In this document: in pieces, positions 51,082 through 60,272 of the stretch
Position numbering within the stretch: position 1 is the first letter of the stretch
Layout of the letters: every line of letters begins with the position of its first letter
Origin: Candidatus Polarisedimenticola svalbardensis
GTDB taxonomy: Bacteria; Acidobacteriota; Polarisedimenticolia; Polarisedimenticolales; Polarisedimenticolaceae
Assembly: GCA_014764515.1 (NCBI GenBank)
Contig: JACXWD010000009.1
Span: 19,915-83,914 of the forward strand
DNA length: 64,000 bases
Reading direction: 5' to 3'
Translations under genes and position numbers: made by a program
The notes under the pieces: model-generated
The model's database searches: none
What the model was told of the DNA's origin: nothing
What the model saw: the letters and a program-made list of their open reading frames with translations, nothing else

Positions 51082-51178
51082 ACGCTCCCTGGCTGCACCC
51101 TTTTTTCACCTACACGGTCGGTTCGGTAGGAAGGTTCCTCCTGCCGGGCGCGCTGTACAATGGGGTGGAGGGTATGTC

Positions 51179-51910
51179 ATGGCCAAAACACACGACCTCT
51201 CCCACCTGGACGCCCTGGTCGATCGCCACATGAACCTGCGCGAGGTCCGGAATCGGATCAGGACCGAAGATTCGAGACCGGACACGGGAACGGCGGCCGG
51301 ACCGGATGGACCGTTCGTAACCGTATCAAGACAGTACGGCTCCGGCGGAACGGCCCTGGCGGCCAGACTCTCCCTGGAACTGGGCTGGCAGTTGTTCAAC
51401 AAGGAGATCCTTGAGGCGATCGCCGAAAACGCCCACACCCGCATACGGGTTCTCAACGGCATGGACGAGCACCTGATCGGACGGATCGAGGAATTCATCA
51501 ACCACCTGATCGTGCCGGAATCGATCAACCAGTTTGCGTTCATCAAGGAGATGAGCCAGGTGATCCTGACCCTGGGGCATCGCGGGAACGTCGTGATTCT
51601 GGGGCGGGGCGCCAACTGGCTCCTTGCCGGAGATGCAGGCGTTCGGATCCGCACGGTCGCTCCCCTGGAAAGGCGCATCGAGGCGGTTGCGCAACGCAAA
51701 GACGCAGACCGGAATGAGGCGGAGCGGTTGGTCGTTGAGTCGGATCGAAGCACCGCCGGCTTCGTACAGAAGATTTTCGGCCGGGATGTGGACGACCCGC
51801 TCGGGTACGACCTGGTCCTGAACCTGGACCGTATGTCCGAAGATGCAGCGGTGGCGGCGGTACATTCCGTCCTGCACCGACTGCCGGTGTGGCAGATGGC
51901 CGCTCAGTAG
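51179..51910 (+). CDS. Cytidylate-kinase-like family protein
   Basis: The 243-residue protein belongs to the cytidylate kinase-like group (PF13189 type). It has the P-loop variant VSRQYGSGGTALAARLSLEL near residue 47, FNKEILEAIAE, VVILGRGANWLL, and RIRTVAPLERRIEAV. The usual GKST of a Walker A is replaced by GSGGTALA, as is normal in this group. Its phosphate acceptor is unknown. GTGGAGG lies seven bases ahead of ATG 51179. It overlaps the convergent lipoprotein gene by 7 bases. Confidence 0.82.
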   Translation: MAKTHDLSHLDALVDRHMNLREVRNRIRTEDSRPDTGTAAGPDGPFVTVSRQYGSGGTALAARLSLELGWQLFNKEILEAIAENAHTRIRVLNGMDEHLIGRIEEFINHLIVPESINQFAFIKEMSQVILTLGHRGNVVILGRGANWLLAGDAGVRIRTVAPLERRIEAVAQRKDADRNEAERLVVESDRSTAGFVQKIFGRDVDDPLGYDLVLNLDRMSEDAAVAAVHSVLHRLPVWQMAAQ

Positions 51911-52506
51911 CCCAGAGCGACGATCCGGGAATCGGACAGGTACATCTTGCGGGTCACGGTCTCATTCTTCCCCCCCGGGAAGTCTTCAAACGCCGCCACC
52001 AGGAGCATCGCCACAAACCGTGGGCTTCCGGTCGGGGCGGCTTCCAGGGAGGCGGAACCGGCCCAGACGACCTGCTCATCCCCGTTTTCCACATACTTCC
52101 GGGCATCGATGACACGCAGGAACAGGGTGTGCTGGTACGGTCCTCCCCTGGCCACGGTCTTCATCCCGCCGGTAGGCCCGGTCTGGGGTTCGAACCTGAC
52201 CCGGCCCTTATGCCCGACATGGTCGTAGCTGTAGACCAGGATGAGATCGGCCGATTCCTTGGGCGCCAGCCCGTAGCCCTCGCCGGCCAGGAGATCGGTG
52301 ATCATGCGGGTCAGCTCGTTACCCGCCACGGGACAGGCGCCGGCATAAGTGTCGATCTCCGGCTGGAGATAAATCGACATCCCCGGGCTCATGGGAACGG
52401 CCGCTTCAGGGCTTTTGTACCCCTGGACCTGGACCCGGAAGGCACAGCCGCTTGCCAGAACGACGGCAGCCATCAGGGCGAGACAGAGCGGAAACGAATG
52501 CTTCAT
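51904..52506 (-). CDS. DUF4136-like lipoprotein
   Basis: This 200-residue exported protein has the lipobox LASGC (Cys at residue 21) after a short hydrophobic signal. The body SIYLQPEIDTYAGACPVAGN, ESADLILVYSYD and QVVWAGSASLE has the pattern of DUF4136/LPS-assembly-like small lipoproteins. GGGGG precedes the ATG. No function is known; it should be lipidated by the Lgt encoded 3 kb away. Confidence 0.75.
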   Translation of the reverse strand: MKHSFPLCLALMAAVVLASGCAFRVQVQGYKSPEAAVPMSPGMSIYLQPEIDTYAGACPVAGNELTRMITDLLAGEGYGLAPKESADLILVYSYDHVGHKGRVRFEPQTGPTGGMKTVARGGPYQHTLFLRVIDARKYVENGDEQVVWAGSASLEAAPTGSPRFVAMLLVAAFEDFPGGKNETVTRKMYLSDSRIVALGY

Positions 52507-52772
52507 GCTGCACCCCCTTTCCTAACCCCCCTTACCGGTTCATTGTCTCACGGTTTTCCACAGCCTTCGCCCATCACCCTCAGGACCGCAGTAGAGATGA
52601 CCTTTGTTCCGGCGAATTATCGAGTCCGGAAGTCCATGATGGTCTATTGACTCCTTTGGTCGGGTAGGGCCTGATGGGCTCATCCCGGCTGGCGAACGAG
52701 AAGGCGTGCCGGGTCGTAGTTTATTAACGATCATCTTAGTGAAATATGTAGGAATTGTTAGGAGACACAGCC
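52507..52772. other. Divergent intergenic region, no gene seen
   Basis: These 266 bases lie between the DUF4136-like lipoprotein and the second octahaem cytochrome. The last 60 bases before ATG 52773 are A+T-rich and end with a good ribosome-binding site (TTAGGAG). They probably contain the cytochrome promoter, but I cannot fix its boxes. Confidence 0.45.
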
Positions 52773-54233
52773 ATGATCAGGATTGTGAAAATCGTTGCCC
52801 TGTTCGCCGCAATCGCATTGGCAACCATCGCCGCCGGAACCGAGTCAGGACTGCCAAAAGCTCTCACCGAAGTCACCAAGGAATGCGTCGGCTGTCATGC
52901 CGAAGCCAACCCGGGGATGTACCAGCAGTGGGGAGCCAGCAAGCACTACGGAGCCAACGTCGGCTGCTATGAGTGTCACGCCGCCAACAAGGGTGATATC
53001 GACCTGTTGCGGGACGGCATCCACGATGACTACGGCATCGCCACCATCGTTTCTCCCCTGGATTGCGCCCGTTGCCACGAACAGGAATCGGATGAATTCC
53101 AGAACTCGCACCATTCCAAGGCCGGCCGGATCATGGGTTCCCTGGACAACATGCTGGCCGAGGTGGTCGAGGGGAACAACGGCATGGTGACCCCGCTGTT
53201 CCCCGCCGGGATCTCCGCCGCCGCGGTGAACGGCTGCTGGCAATGTCACGGCAGCGAGATCCGGGTCGATCCTGAAACCGGCAAGCTGGACCCGGCGACC
53301 TGGCCGAATACCGGCATCGGCCGGGTGAACCCGGACGGCTCCGAAGGCTCCTGCGCCGCCTGCCACTCCCGGCACAGCTTCTCCGTGGCACTTGCCCGCC
53401 GGCCGGAAAATTGCGGCAAATGCCACCTGGGACCGGACCATCCGCAATACGAGATCTACCAGGAGTCGAAACACGGAATCGCCTACAACGCCAACCAGGG
53501 CGCCATGAACCTGGAATCGTCCAAGTGGATCGTCGGCGAGGATTACACCGCCGCCCCGACCTGCGCCACATGCCACATGTCGGCTACCAAGACCCAGGCC
53601 CTCTCCCACAACATCGGCCTGAGGATCAAGTGGAACAATCGTCCCCCGATCTCCAAGCTCTCCCACGAGACCGACAAGAAGTGGAACCTGAGTTCGGCTT
53701 CCATCACTGCAGACACCAGGCGGGAGAATATGATCGACGTCTGCCTGTCCTGCCACCAGCAGACGTTCGTGGACAACTTCTTCATTCAATATGAAGCGCT
53801 GATCACGCTGTACGAAGACAAGTACGCCAAGCCGGGACTCAATCTCTATGCCGCAGCGACCGCCGTTCTCAAGACCGACCCGACCTACGCGAAGTTCAAT
53901 CACCCGATCGATTTCATCTGGTTCGAACTGTGGCACCACGAAGGCCGCAGGGCCCGGCATGCCGCTTCCATGATGGCCCCGGACTATACCCACTGGCACG
54001 GCACCTACGATCTGGCCAAGAACTGGTTGAGCGAGTACATCCCGGAGATCAAGGAGATCATCCACAAGTACGAGCACAACGACAACGCCAGGGAACAGGT
54101 CGCCAACCTGAAGGTGGTGCTGGCCGAGGTCCAGAACTCCGATGGCTGGAAATGGTCCATCAACAAGGAAGACCCGGCCGTGAAGGAAGCCCGGGAGAAA
54201 CGCCAGGCCGAATTCAAGGAACGCTACAAATAG
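52773..54233 (+). CDS. Octahaem c-type cytochrome, HAO family
   Basis: ATG 52773 follows TTAGGAG and starts a signal peptide (MIRIVKIVALFAAIALATIA). The 486-residue product has eight CxxCH motifs: CVGCH, CYECH, CARCH, CWQCH, CAACH, CGKCH, CATCH and CLSCH. The C-terminal segment RHAASMMAPDYTHWHGTYD strongly resembles the hydroxylamine oxidoreductase family. It should be a periplasmic enzyme of nitrogen-oxide chemistry (hydroxylamine oxidation, or nitrite reduction as in epsilon-HAO). The direction depends on whether the P460-crosslinking tyrosine is present, which needs alignment. It is a paralogue of the protein at 19594-20847. Confidence 0.88.
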   Translation: MIRIVKIVALFAAIALATIAAGTESGLPKALTEVTKECVGCHAEANPGMYQQWGASKHYGANVGCYECHAANKGDIDLLRDGIHDDYGIATIVSPLDCARCHEQESDEFQNSHHSKAGRIMGSLDNMLAEVVEGNNGMVTPLFPAGISAAAVNGCWQCHGSEIRVDPETGKLDPATWPNTGIGRVNPDGSEGSCAACHSRHSFSVALARRPENCGKCHLGPDHPQYEIYQESKHGIAYNANQGAMNLESSKWIVGEDYTAAPTCATCHMSATKTQALSHNIGLRIKWNNRPPISKLSHETDKKWNLSSASITADTRRENMIDVCLSCHQQTFVDNFFIQYEALITLYEDKYAKPGLNLYAAATAVLKTDPTYAKFNHPIDFIWFELWHHEGRRARHAASMMAPDYTHWHGTYDLAKNWLSEYIPEIKEIIHKYEHNDNAREQVANLKVVLAEVQNSDGWKWSINKEDPAVKEAREKRQAEFKERYK

Positions 54234-54250
54234 AGATAATAAACGTAAAC

Positions 54251-54308
54251 GGGGTCAGGCACCTTTTCGCTGCCACATATTCAAGGCGGCGAAAAGGGGC
54301 CTGACCCC
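54251..54308. repeat. Long imperfect palindrome (REP-like) after the octahaem gene
   Basis: The arm 54251-54274 (GGGGTCAGGC, then A, then CCTTTTCGC) pairs with 54285-54308 over 24 positions with one mismatch and one G-T pair, around a 10-base loop. It starts 18 bases after the octahaem stop codon and ATTTT follows. It can act as a terminator. The GGGGTCAGGC core resembles REP palindromes mobilised by RAYT transposases in other genomes. Confidence 0.75.
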
Positions 54309-54337
54309 ATTTTGTTGGCGCCGTTTATACTTCCCGC

Positions 54338-55111
54338 ATGGCACCGGACCGGCGCAGACATCGGGGGCCCCACCCCCGGGACAGGGAGCTGTTCGCAGAA
54401 CGGCACCACGCCATGCTGCGTCAGGCCGTGGCCGAATTCAGCTGGCTGCTGACACGCGGCTACCCGGCCAGGGCGGCTCTGAAACTGGTGGGAGACCGCT
54501 ACGCCCTGGTGGCCCGTCAACGTCAGGCGATCCTGCGCTGCGGCTGCGAGGACCAGTCACGGGAGCATACCGGTCTCTCCGCCGTCGCACCTGAACAGTG
54601 CGCCGGCCACCCGGTCGGCATCGACGGCTACAACTTGTTGATCACCCTCGAGAGCGCACTGTCCGGCGGCCTGGTCCTGACCGGGCGGGATGGTCGCTAC
54701 CGGGACCTGGCCTCGGTTCACGGCAACTACCGATCCGTCAGGGAAACCGACCTGGCACTGGAACTGTTACTGGAGACTACCGGCGCCCTCAATCCTTCCA
54801 GGGTCGATATTTTCCTGGACCAGCCGGTCTCCAACAGCGGACGCCTCAAAACCCGGCTTGCCGAACTGCTGGAGGCGTTCCGTTGGGACGGTGCATCGGA
54901 GTTCAATATCGAACTGACGCCGAGTCCGGACCGGATCCTCAAGGAATACGACGGCATCGTGGTGACGGCAGACAGTATCGTGTTGCGGCGCTGCTCCCGC
55001 TCCCTTGATATGGCCGCTTTGATTATTCGGGCCCGGGTGCCGCAGGCGTGGGTGCTGGATCTGGGACATCCTCGTCCCGGCGATTGCGATGACGATGGCA
55101 CGCGATGGTGA
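54338..55111 (+). CDS. DUF434-family protein
   Basis: The 257-residue protein matches the DUF434/DUF5616 arrangement. An N-terminal helical part with RGYPARAALKLVGDRYALV and the CGCED pair is followed by GIDGYNLLITLESALSGGL, GRDGRYRDLASVHGNYR and DIFLDQPVSNSG, like a PIN/Toprim-like metal-site domain. No activity has been established for the family as far as I know. Its last 89 bases overlap the convergent YihY gene, so the Asp/Gly-rich C-terminal tail is not conserved-looking. Confidence 0.8.
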   Translation: MAPDRRRHRGPHPRDRELFAERHHAMLRQAVAEFSWLLTRGYPARAALKLVGDRYALVARQRQAILRCGCEDQSREHTGLSAVAPEQCAGHPVGIDGYNLLITLESALSGGLVLTGRDGRYRDLASVHGNYRSVRETDLALELLLETTGALNPSRVDIFLDQPVSNSGRLKTRLAELLEAFRWDGASEFNIELTPSPDRILKEYDGIVVTADSIVLRRCSRSLDMAALIIRARVPQAWVLDLGHPRPGDCDDDGTRW

Positions 55112-55940
55112 ATTCAACACCGAGCAAAAACACCAGCCACGAGTAATAGAACCACAACAGGATGACGACCAGGGATCCGGCGGCACCATAGAGCGTGCTG
55201 ATGGTGGTGTACGCCAGGTACCAGCCCAGTACCTTCTGCCCCAGGCCACTGAGGACGGCGAACACCACGGCTCCTGTCCAGGCATCTTTCCAGGCGACCC
55301 TCACCGGCGCCAGGTAACGGTAGATCAATGCTGCAAACAGGCCGTACACCAGAACCGTAAGAACCGAATGCCATACCCGGACCAGGGCCAACCCCTTGGG
55401 GACCGCTTCCCCCAGCCAGGCGTCCCAGGCCGCCAGAACGGTGCCGGCGAAGATGGAGGCAAACCACAACGCACCGATCCCGATCACCATTACGAACGAA
55501 GATGCCCGGGTCTTCAACACCTGCAGTGCACGGAACCGGCGCGAGCGTGGCGGCGGCGCGCCCCATAACTCCCGCATGGCTCGCTGCAACATGGTAAACA
55601 CCTGGGACGAGCCGAAAAGAATGATGACGATACCGGCCGCGGTGGCAAGCCAGCGGGTCGGGTCCAGTTCCGCCTGCCGGATCCAGTTCTGCAGAAGGTT
55701 CGTGAAATCGTCGCCGACAAAAAGCCTCATGCCGGAGAAAACACGGCTCTCAACCTCACCCGGCCCGTAAACCATTCCGGCAGTGGTCAACACCAGGATG
55801 ATCAGCGGCGTGACCGAAATCAGGGTGAAATAGGAGAGCGATGCCGCCATCAGGGAAACCTTGTCCCTGGCCCAGCCGGCGAAGGCGTCCGCGAGAATGG
55901 ATTTCTTTCCGGCGGGGGCGGATTTCGGACCGTTTTCCAT
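55023..55940 (-). CDS. YihY/BrkB-family inner-membrane protein
   Basis: The start at ATG 55940 (MENGPKSAPAGKK) gives 305 residues; the frame beyond is shadow. The family layout is clear: an amphipathic N-terminus, SLMAASLSYFTLISVTPLIIL, a helical periplasmic loop, then four more membrane helices including LYGAAGSLVVILLWFYYSWLVFLLGVEF as the C-terminal signature. The Pro-rich tail is cytoplasmic. YihY proteins have no agreed function; early naming as RNase BN was wrong. Confidence 0.88.
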   Translation of the reverse strand: MENGPKSAPAGKKSILADAFAGWARDKVSLMAASLSYFTLISVTPLIILVLTTAGMVYGPGEVESRVFSGMRLFVGDDFTNLLQNWIRQAELDPTRWLATAAGIVIILFGSSQVFTMLQRAMRELWGAPPPRSRRFRALQVLKTRASSFVMVIGIGALWFASIFAGTVLAAWDAWLGEAVPKGLALVRVWHSVLTVLVYGLFAALIYRYLAPVRVAWKDAWTGAVVFAVLSGLGQKVLGWYLAYTTISTLYGAAGSLVVILLWFYYSWLVFLLGVEFTIACHRHRNRRDEDVPDPAPTPAAPGPE

Positions 55941-56161
55941 AGGTGCCGATGATACACGGAGAGGGCCGCCAGGTGACAAATCGACACCTCCGCGCCACAC
56001 CGGCATGGCAAACGCCGGGCCGGGCACGTGCACTATAGATCACTGCTGAATCGATTTTGGGCTGTCTTTAAGGCCTTTTTTGCGTTTTCCCGCCGTTCCT
56101 GACCGGTTCTGGCCCTGTTCTTGCTCCAGATCCAGGCGAAGGGGAGAGTTCTGGAGTGACG

Positions 56162-56953
56162 ATGATGAATCAGAAGAGCAAGACGCTGGATCCTGTCGGA
56201 CCGTCGAGTCGGGACGTGGACGGGCCGTCGCCGAACCACCAGGACGTATCGGCAAGACCTGTGTACATGCGTGAGATGGGCGTCACGCCCCTCCTCACCA
56301 AGGAGCAGGAGATCGAGCATGCCGCCGAGCTGAAAGACGCCCGGGTCAAATTCTCAAAGATCGTCCTGAAGCTGCCCAAGAGCTGTCGCGAGCAGGTCCT
56401 CGAAGGGGACATGGATGGGCCGAAGGGATCCTGGCAGTGGCCGCTGGAGCGTCTTGAAACCTGCTACAGGAACCTGTTGCGCTACGACAAGATCGCCGGC
56501 GACGAACGGGTCACCGTCCTGGTCAAAAAGCTCAAGATCGAAAATCGAAGGATCGAAAAGGCCCGTGAAGCATTGACGGTGGCCAACCTCCGTCTGGTGA
56601 TCCACATCGCCAAGAAATACAGCCGGGCCGGACTGCCGGACATGGATCTGATCCAGGAAGGGAACATCGGGCTCATGCGCGCCGTGGAGAAGTTCGAGCA
56701 TGAGAAAGGGAACCGGTTCTCTACTTACGCCTACTGGTGGATCACCCAGGCGATTACCCGGGCGATCGCGGATAAATCTCGCACCATCAGGATCCCGGTG
56801 CATCTGAGTGAAAAGCTCAAAAAGCTGGAGCGCACTCACAAGGGGCTGAGCAAATCCCTGGGGCGGGAACCGACGGACAACGAACTTGCCAAGGGCATGG
56901 ACCTGACTGCGGACAACCTCAAGAAGATCCTGGAGATCGCCAGGGGATACTGA
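56162..56953 (+). CDS. Sigma-70 family factor lacking regions 3.2 and 4
   Basis: The start is ATG 56162, after GGAG (56165 is also possible). The 263-residue product has region 1.2 ([17 protein letters not shown], residues 34-50), a linker of about 70 residues, region 2 with [33 protein letters not shown] and the -10/melting helix [19 protein letters not shown], and region 3.0-3.1 ([11 protein letters not shown] to [10 protein letters not shown]). It then stops. Ordinary group 1/2 factors continue with 3.2 and the -35-binding region 4. No other frame downstream supplies them; the sequence becomes the convergent Sel1 gene, overlapped by 35 bases. It may be a truncated remnant or an unusual factor. 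Confidence 0.85.
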   Translation: MMNQKSKTLDPVGPSSRDVDGPSPNHQDVSARPVYMREMGVTPLLTKEQEIEHAAELKDARVKFSKIVLKLPKSCREQVLEGDMDGPKGSWQWPLERLETCYRNLLRYDKIAGDERVTVLVKKLKIENRRIEKAREALTVANLRLVIHIAKKYSRAGLPDMDLIQEGNIGLMRAVEKFEHEKGNRFSTYAYWWITQAITRAIADKSRTIRIPVHLSEKLKKLERTHKGLSKSLGREPTDNELAKGMDLTADNLKKILEIARGY

Positions 56954-58238
56954 GCAGAAGCTGGTCGGCTTCGGCTTTCTCCTTGCGATTCAGTTCTCCT
57001 TCGATCTTGTCCCGCCATGTGGCGGCATCGCCAAACCCGGCATCTGCACACCGAGTGAACCAGACCCATGCGTGCGCCCGGGGTGAACTGCTGCGATCCT
57101 CGATCCGCACGCGGCCCCGCAGGTACATGAACGCCAGGTCGTAGGCGGCCGCTACGTGTCCCGCTTCCGCCGCCTGCCGGAAGGCGTCCACTGCCCGGTC
57201 ATCATCCTGCACTCCACCCCGGCCGGTGGCATGCCTGCGGCCCAGGGCGTACATCGCCTCCGGATCCGACTCGACAGTCTCCGGTTCGACGATCGGCTCC
57301 GGTTTGGGCTCCGGCTTGGGCTCGACTACCGGCAGCGGCTCGACAATCGGCTCCGGTTCCACAATCTGCTCCGGTTCGACGTCCGGCTTCAGACCGTTCC
57401 GCGCCACATCGTCCCGCAGATGGTCCGGATCGACCTCCACATCGCCCGCTTCCAGAAAATATTTTCGAGCAAGGTCAAGGTCGCGGTAGACGCCGATACC
57501 CTGGGCATACATGGAGCCCAGGTTCCGCCGTGCCGCCGGGTCGCCTCCTGCGGCAGCCTTCTGATACCACTCGGTCGCCTTCTCCATGGACGGCTTCACA
57601 CCGATGCCCTTGTCGTACAGGTACCCGATCCGGCTCATGGCAGGCACCGATTCCTGTCTCGCAGCCTTGCGATACCATTTCGCAGCCTTTTGCGGGTTCC
57701 GGGACCCGCCCCGGCCGAGTTCGTGGAACCGGGCCAGCTCGAGTTGAGCCCCTGCATGGCCCCCTTCCGCCGCTCGTGAGTACCAGCGCATCGCTTGCGC
57801 CGGATCGGCCTGTACTCCCAGACCCTGGTCATACAGCCGCGCCAGGTTGAAACGGGCCACCGGCCGGCCGGCCACTGCAGCCTCGCGATACAGCTGAAAT
57901 GCCTTTTCCGGATCGATCTCGACCCCGCGTCCGTTCTCGTACAAAACCGCCAGATCGTTCATCGCTCTTGCATGACCGCCGTCTACCGCCGCCTGGTACC
58001 ACCGGGCCGCCTCGGCGTAGTCCTGGTCTTTCCCCAACCCCTGGTAGTACATGCGTCCGATCCGGTAGCTGCTGTCCGGGTCACCGGATGCAGCCAGCGG
58101 CTCCCAGTGCCTCAGCGCTTCTTCATAGTCACCGGCGCGCCATGCGGCCAGACCGTCCAGGTAGTCCGCTGCAACCGGGGTGACGGCAAAGAGCGCCGTC
58201 AGGACCAGCAGCGTTGCCAACGCATGAGCTTGTTTCAC
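56919..58238 (-). CDS. Secreted Sel1-repeat protein
   Basis: GTG 58238, seven bases after GGGGAG, places the signal peptide ([20 protein letters not shown]) at the N-terminus; ATG 58253 and TTG 58265 are poorer. The 439-residue product has about six Sel1-like repeats (for example [40 protein letters not shown]). A Glu-Pro-Val linker ([20 protein letters not shown]) separates these from two more repeats. Such proteins act as extracytoplasmic scaffolds. It lies 23 bases after threonine synthase and shares its transcript. Confidence 0.86.
   Translation of the reverse strand: MKQAHALATLLVLTALFAVTPVAADYLDGLAAWRAGDYEEALRHWEPLAASGDPDSSYRIGRMYYQGLGKDQDYAEAARWYQAAVDGGHARAMNDLAVLYENGRGVEIDPEKAFQLYREAAVAGRPVARFNLARLYDQGLGVQADPAQAMRWYSRAAEGGHAGAQLELARFHELGRGGSRNPQKAAKWYRKAARQESVPAMSRIGYLYDKGIGVKPSMEKATEWYQKAAAGGDPAARRNLGSMYAQGIGVYRDLDLARKYFLEAGDVEVDPDHLRDDVARNGLKPDVEPEQIVEPEPIVEPLPVVEPKPEPKPEPIVEPETVESDPEAMYALGRRHATGRGGVQDDDRAVDAFRQAAEAGHVAAAYDLAFMYLRGRVRIEDRSSSPRAHAWVWFTRCADAGFGDAATWRDKIEGELNRKEKAEADQLLLSIPWRSPGSS
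57281..57380 (-). repeat. Imperfect tandem repeats encoding a Glu-Pro linker
   Basis: Multiple copies of an EPxVEP/EPKP coding unit, seen on the plus strand as repeats of GGCTCCGG and GGTTCGAC, encode the flexible linker between Sel1 blocks. Length variation between strains would be expected here. Confidence 0.7.
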
Positions 58239-58261
58239 GGCGAGGCTCCCCATGGGCAGGA

Positions 58262-59551
58262 TCAATCCAGATTGCGGATGAGTTCCAGGATCGAATCGGT
58301 ATTCGCCGATGCCCGGAGGAGCGGGTTGACCGGTCCGGCGCTGATCCCTTCCAGCCGTCCCTGATGGTAGTTGATGATAGTGTCCAGGTCTTTCAGCAGA
58401 TGGCCGGTGAGGATCCCGCAGACCAGTTCCCCTTTCTTGATGGTTCCAGCCTCGACCAGCTTTTTGATACCTGCCACGGTAGCGCAGGAGGCCGACTCGG
58501 CGCCGATTCCGGCCGCATCCACTTCCAGCTTCGCGTTCAGGATCTCACTGTCGCTGACCTCTTCAACCAGGCCATCGGTGTCCTTCAGACCCCGCAGGCT
58601 CTTCCGCCAGGAATACGGGTTCCCCACCGCGATGGCGGAGGCGAAGGTGTTGACCTCTTCCAGCGGCGTTACCGGTTCACCGGACTTGAATGCGGTGTAG
58701 AACGGGTTGGCGCCGGCCGCCTGGATCACGGCGATCCGTGGCATCCGCCCGATCAGCCGCAGGTCGTACAGTTCCCTGAACCCTTTGGCCAGCGCTGCGC
58801 TGTGCCCCAGGTTGCCTCCTGGAACCACCACCCATTCCGGGACCTGCCAGCCCAGGTCCTGGAGGAGTTCGAACCCGATGGTTTTCTCTCCTTCAAACCG
58901 GAACGGGTTCATGGAGTTCAAGAGGTAAATGTCACCGGCCAGGCACGCCTCCTCCACCAGGCGCAACAGGCTGTCGAAATCGCAGGGGATCTCGATCGTC
59001 CTGGCGCCGTAGGCCAGGGACTGGTGCAGTTTCCCCACGGCCACGGTGCCTTCAGGCACGAACACGATCGCCTGCATCCCGGCTGTGGCGGCGTACGACG
59101 CCATGGCCGCCGCCGAGTTGCCGGTGGAGGCACAGGCGACCTGGCTCATCCCCAGCATCCGGGCGGCCGTAAGGCCGGCTGACATACCCCGGTCCTTGAA
59201 CGAGCCGGTCGGGTTCTCGCCTTCATGCTTCAGAAGGATGCTGTCCATTCCGACGTAACCGGCTATCCGGGGAGAACCGTACAGGTTGGTGTTGCCCTCG
59301 CAGCGCGTGACCACCGTTTCGTAGGGCACCGGGAGGACGATCTCTCGAAACCGCCACACGCCGGAGCGGTCGGTTTCATTGTGGGAGTAGCGCCGGTCGT
59401 TCCACTTCTTGACGTCCAGGTGGCCCCGGTGAGCATGGATATCGTGGACCACATCCAGCTTGCCGCCGCACTCGCAGCGATATCTGGGGCTGGTACCCGA
59501 GTACTCCGCCCGGCACTCCATGCAGACAAGTTTCCAGGTGCGTTCCTTCAT
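58262..59551 (-). CDS. thrC: Threonine synthase
   Basis: The 429-residue PLP enzyme starts at ATG 59551 with a rubredoxin-like zinc knuckle (CMECRAEYSG and CECGG). The PLP-lysine motif is HEGENPTGSFKDRGM, with phosphate-binding ACASTGNSAAAMASYAA and VVPGGNLGHSAALAKGF. It belongs to the short ThrC class found in archaea, plants and many bacteria. It converts O-phosphohomoserine to threonine in the cytoplasm. No other threonine genes are in the window; it heads the transcript with the Sel1-repeat gene. Confidence 0.92.
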   Translation of the reverse strand: MKERTWKLVCMECRAEYSGTSPRYRCECGGKLDVVHDIHAHRGHLDVKKWNDRRYSHNETDRSGVWRFREIVLPVPYETVVTRCEGNTNLYGSPRIAGYVGMDSILLKHEGENPTGSFKDRGMSAGLTAARMLGMSQVACASTGNSAAAMASYAATAGMQAIVFVPEGTVAVGKLHQSLAYGARTIEIPCDFDSLLRLVEEACLAGDIYLLNSMNPFRFEGEKTIGFELLQDLGWQVPEWVVVPGGNLGHSAALAKGFRELYDLRLIGRMPRIAVIQAAGANPFYTAFKSGEPVTPLEEVNTFASAIAVGNPYSWRKSLRGLKDTDGLVEEVSDSEILNAKLEVDAAGIGAESASCATVAGIKKLVEAGTIKKGELVCGILTGHLLKDLDTIINYHQGRLEGISAGPVNPLLRASANTDSILELIRNLD

Positions 59552-59585
59552 CAACTCACCATCTCAGCCCGAAAATGAAAGCATA

Positions 59586-60209
59586 TCATCCGCCTAGAAA
59601 ATGTATGGCGGAGGCCACCAGCCAGATCAGTCCGACGATTCGAAACAGCCAGACCACCGCCACCGTGCCGATCAGAGCCTGGATATGAACAGGAAACGGC
59701 ACCTTCAGCGCAGTACCGGAACCGCTACCCGGTCCCAGCCAGCCCAGAGGGAGGACCGTCAACGCGATCAGCAACCGAAATCCTGCGGAAAGATCGGTCG
59801 ATTCCAGCGGGCCGAGTTTCCCATAGGCTGCAAGCAGCACGGTGATCAGATAGAGCAGGAGCGTTCCTGCGATTCCGACCTTCAGGAACAAGGCGTTCCG
59901 TGAAGCCCAGCCGAGGAATCCGGTGAGCCGCTCCTGATGATTCCCGGGGCAAACGCTCCAGTCGGTCTCTCCCATCGGTTCGACCACCGTCAACGATTCC
60001 AGTCTGCCGCCTTCGCCGACCCGGCCACACCACAGGCAACGCCGCCCTGCCCGCCTCCGTGCGTAAGGCCTGGCGTACAACCGATGGGTCGCCATCAGCG
60101 CGACTCCCAGCCCCAGTGACGGCCACACACCCAGCGGCAGATTGGTAATCAACCACAGTACGACCGGGACCGGGAGGAACAGGAGGATGCCTTGGAAGCG
60201 CTCTTTCAT
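59586..60209 (-). CDS. Membrane protein with zinc-finger-like loop
   Basis: I place the start at ATG 60209; the open frame further up to 61019 is the antisense of the CDF transporter. The 207-residue product has two N-terminal membrane helices (GILLFLPVPVVLWLITNLPL and PSLGLGVALMATHRLYA), a cytoplasmic-looking CLWCGRV loop with a later CPGNH that together could bind zinc, and three or four more helices. I do not recognise the family. It lies behind no obvious promoter and 34 bases ahead of threonine synthase, so it may be the first gene of that transcript. Confidence 0.72.
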   Translation of the reverse strand: MKERFQGILLFLPVPVVLWLITNLPLGVWPSLGLGVALMATHRLYARPYARRRAGRRCLWCGRVGEGGRLESLTVVEPMGETDWSVCPGNHQERLTGFLGWASRNALFLKVGIAGTLLLYLITVLLAAYGKLGPLESTDLSAGFRLLIALTVLPLGWLGPGSGSGTALKVPFPVHIQALIGTVAVVWLFRIVGLIWLVASAIHFLGG

Positions 60210-60272
60210 AGGGAGTGATGATACTGGACAAACGCTGTTTCCTGACGCGTTCGCATCCTTTAGAATGTGCCC

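Noticed and set aside
54251..54308. Palindrome as an insertion-sequence end
   Set aside because: There is no transposase gene or target duplication in the window, so I record it only as a REP-like repeat or terminator.
57281..57380. Repeat cluster as a CRISPR-like array
   Set aside because: Units are short, unevenly spaced multiples of three and encode a Glu-Pro linker inside the Sel1-repeat gene.
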